A stretch of DNA of 64,000 bases from Nitrospirae bacterium GWB2_47_37 (GTDB taxonomy: Bacteria > Nitrospirota > Thermodesulfovibrionia > Thermodesulfovibrionales > Dissulfurispiraceae): the NCBI GenBank assembly GCA_001803635.1, contig MHDU01000046.1, forward strand, positions 62,001 through 126,000. Direction: 5' to 3'. Below are positions 63,871 to 64,000 of the stretch, piece after piece (positions within the stretch are counted from its first letter, which is position 1; each line of letters begins with the position of its first letter). Made by a program: the position numbers and the translations under genes. The notes below the pieces were generated by a model. It was not told where the DNA came from. It worked only from the letters and a program-made list of their open reading frames with translations, and did no database searches.

Positions 63871-64000
63871 ATGAAGGTTCTTTTAATGGTCGCTCCATCT
63901 GTCGGTGCATTAACATTAGAAGCTTCAAATGATATTGCTCAAAATATGGGATTTTATCCACCCCTTGGAATCCTGTATGTTGGAACCTATCTCAAGAGGA
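63871..64000 (+). CDS. Start of another B12-binding-type radical SAM protein (3' end outside window)
   Basis: Only 43 residues are in the window. They begin MKVLLMVAPSVGALTLE and continue with GFYPPLGILYVGTYLK, which is the B12-binding radical SAM N-terminal pattern (compare MKVLLINPSIREW and PLGLGYITSML at 23273). GGAG lies nine bases before the ATG. The CxxxCxxC motif would be beyond the window edge. Confidence 0.65.
   Translation, partial: MKVLLMVAPSVGALTLEASNDIAQNMGFYPPLGILYVGTYLKR

Noticed and set aside
1-64000. tRNA genes, CRISPR repeats, insertion sequences and phage genes
   Set aside because: None seen by reading both strands: no regular repeat-spacer pattern, no transposase or integrase motif, and no cloverleaf found in the short gaps.

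Overview
The window is about 64 kb of a bacterial chromosome, densely coded and almost entirely read left to right from 10 kb onward. No rRNA, tRNA, CRISPR array, transposase or integrase was seen. No gap between genes exceeds about 175 bases; the longest is a structured leader at 11105-11277. The host is probably a Gram-negative, likely anaerobic bacterium. The O-antigen-ligase-like protein, the dTDP- and CMP-sugar genes, the paired EPS-type MarR regulator and UpxY-type NusG paralogue, and the many B12-binding radical SAM proteins are all common in Nitrospirota, Desulfobacterota and Omnitrophota. This placement is inference; no marker gene settles it.

1-11.1 kb is a housekeeping and envelope flank. 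It holds the tail of a membrane protein, rsmD-coaD, a leftward HD-GYP/rarA/small Cys-rich protein unit, a second divergent HD-GYP gene, an EamA transporter, an O-antigen ligase-like protein, and two leftward MacB-type permeases. It ends with an EPS-associated MarR-like regulator and a NusG/UpxY-like antiterminator. These two regulators sit directly upstream of a hairpin-rich leader carrying a GGCGG element like the ops/JUMPstart signal, which is the expected layout for processive antitermination of a very long polysaccharide operon.

11.3-64 kb is a surface-glycan locus built as a series of sugar cassettes. Cassette A (11.3-20.2 kb) has a NeuB-like synthase without a SAF domain, a NeuA-like cytidylyltransferase, a class III aminotransferase and a VOC protein. 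The pseudaminic-type cassette (22.0-28.0 kb) has pseC, pseF, pseG and pseI, with a formyltransferase in the usual position of pseH; pseB is not in the window. Cassette B (28.0-37.4 kb) has an M28-like aminopeptidase homologue, methyltransferases, a radical SAM protein, an unrecognised 416-residue protein, an Ntn-hydrolase/methyltransferase fusion, an amino-acid-type adenylation enzyme, a carrier protein and an AAC(3)-fold N-acyltransferase. It is the best candidate here for an undescribed tailoring system. Next come a GT-B-like protein and an ABC exporter (37.5-41.2 kb). Cassette C (41.2-48.9 kb) repeats the architecture of cassette A with different enzymes. A cassette of epimerase, hydroxyacid dehydrogenase, cyclase and HAD-fusion genes follows (48.9-53.6 kb), then a CDP-glucose/epimerase/GT2 group (53.6-57.3 kb) and a dTDP-amino-sugar group (57.3-60.3 kb). 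A radical SAM protein, a methyltransferase, a flippase-like membrane protein and the start of another radical SAM gene close the window.

The outstanding feature is the number of radical SAM genes: eight with a B12-binding-type N-terminus (one cut by the window end) and two of SPASM type, spread so that most cassettes have their own, usually next to an ordinary SAM methyltransferase. My reading is that the locus makes a heavily C-methylated, acylated or otherwise modified glycan carrying nonulosonic-acid-like and amino-sugar residues. The chemistry of the individual steps cannot be read from sequence alone.
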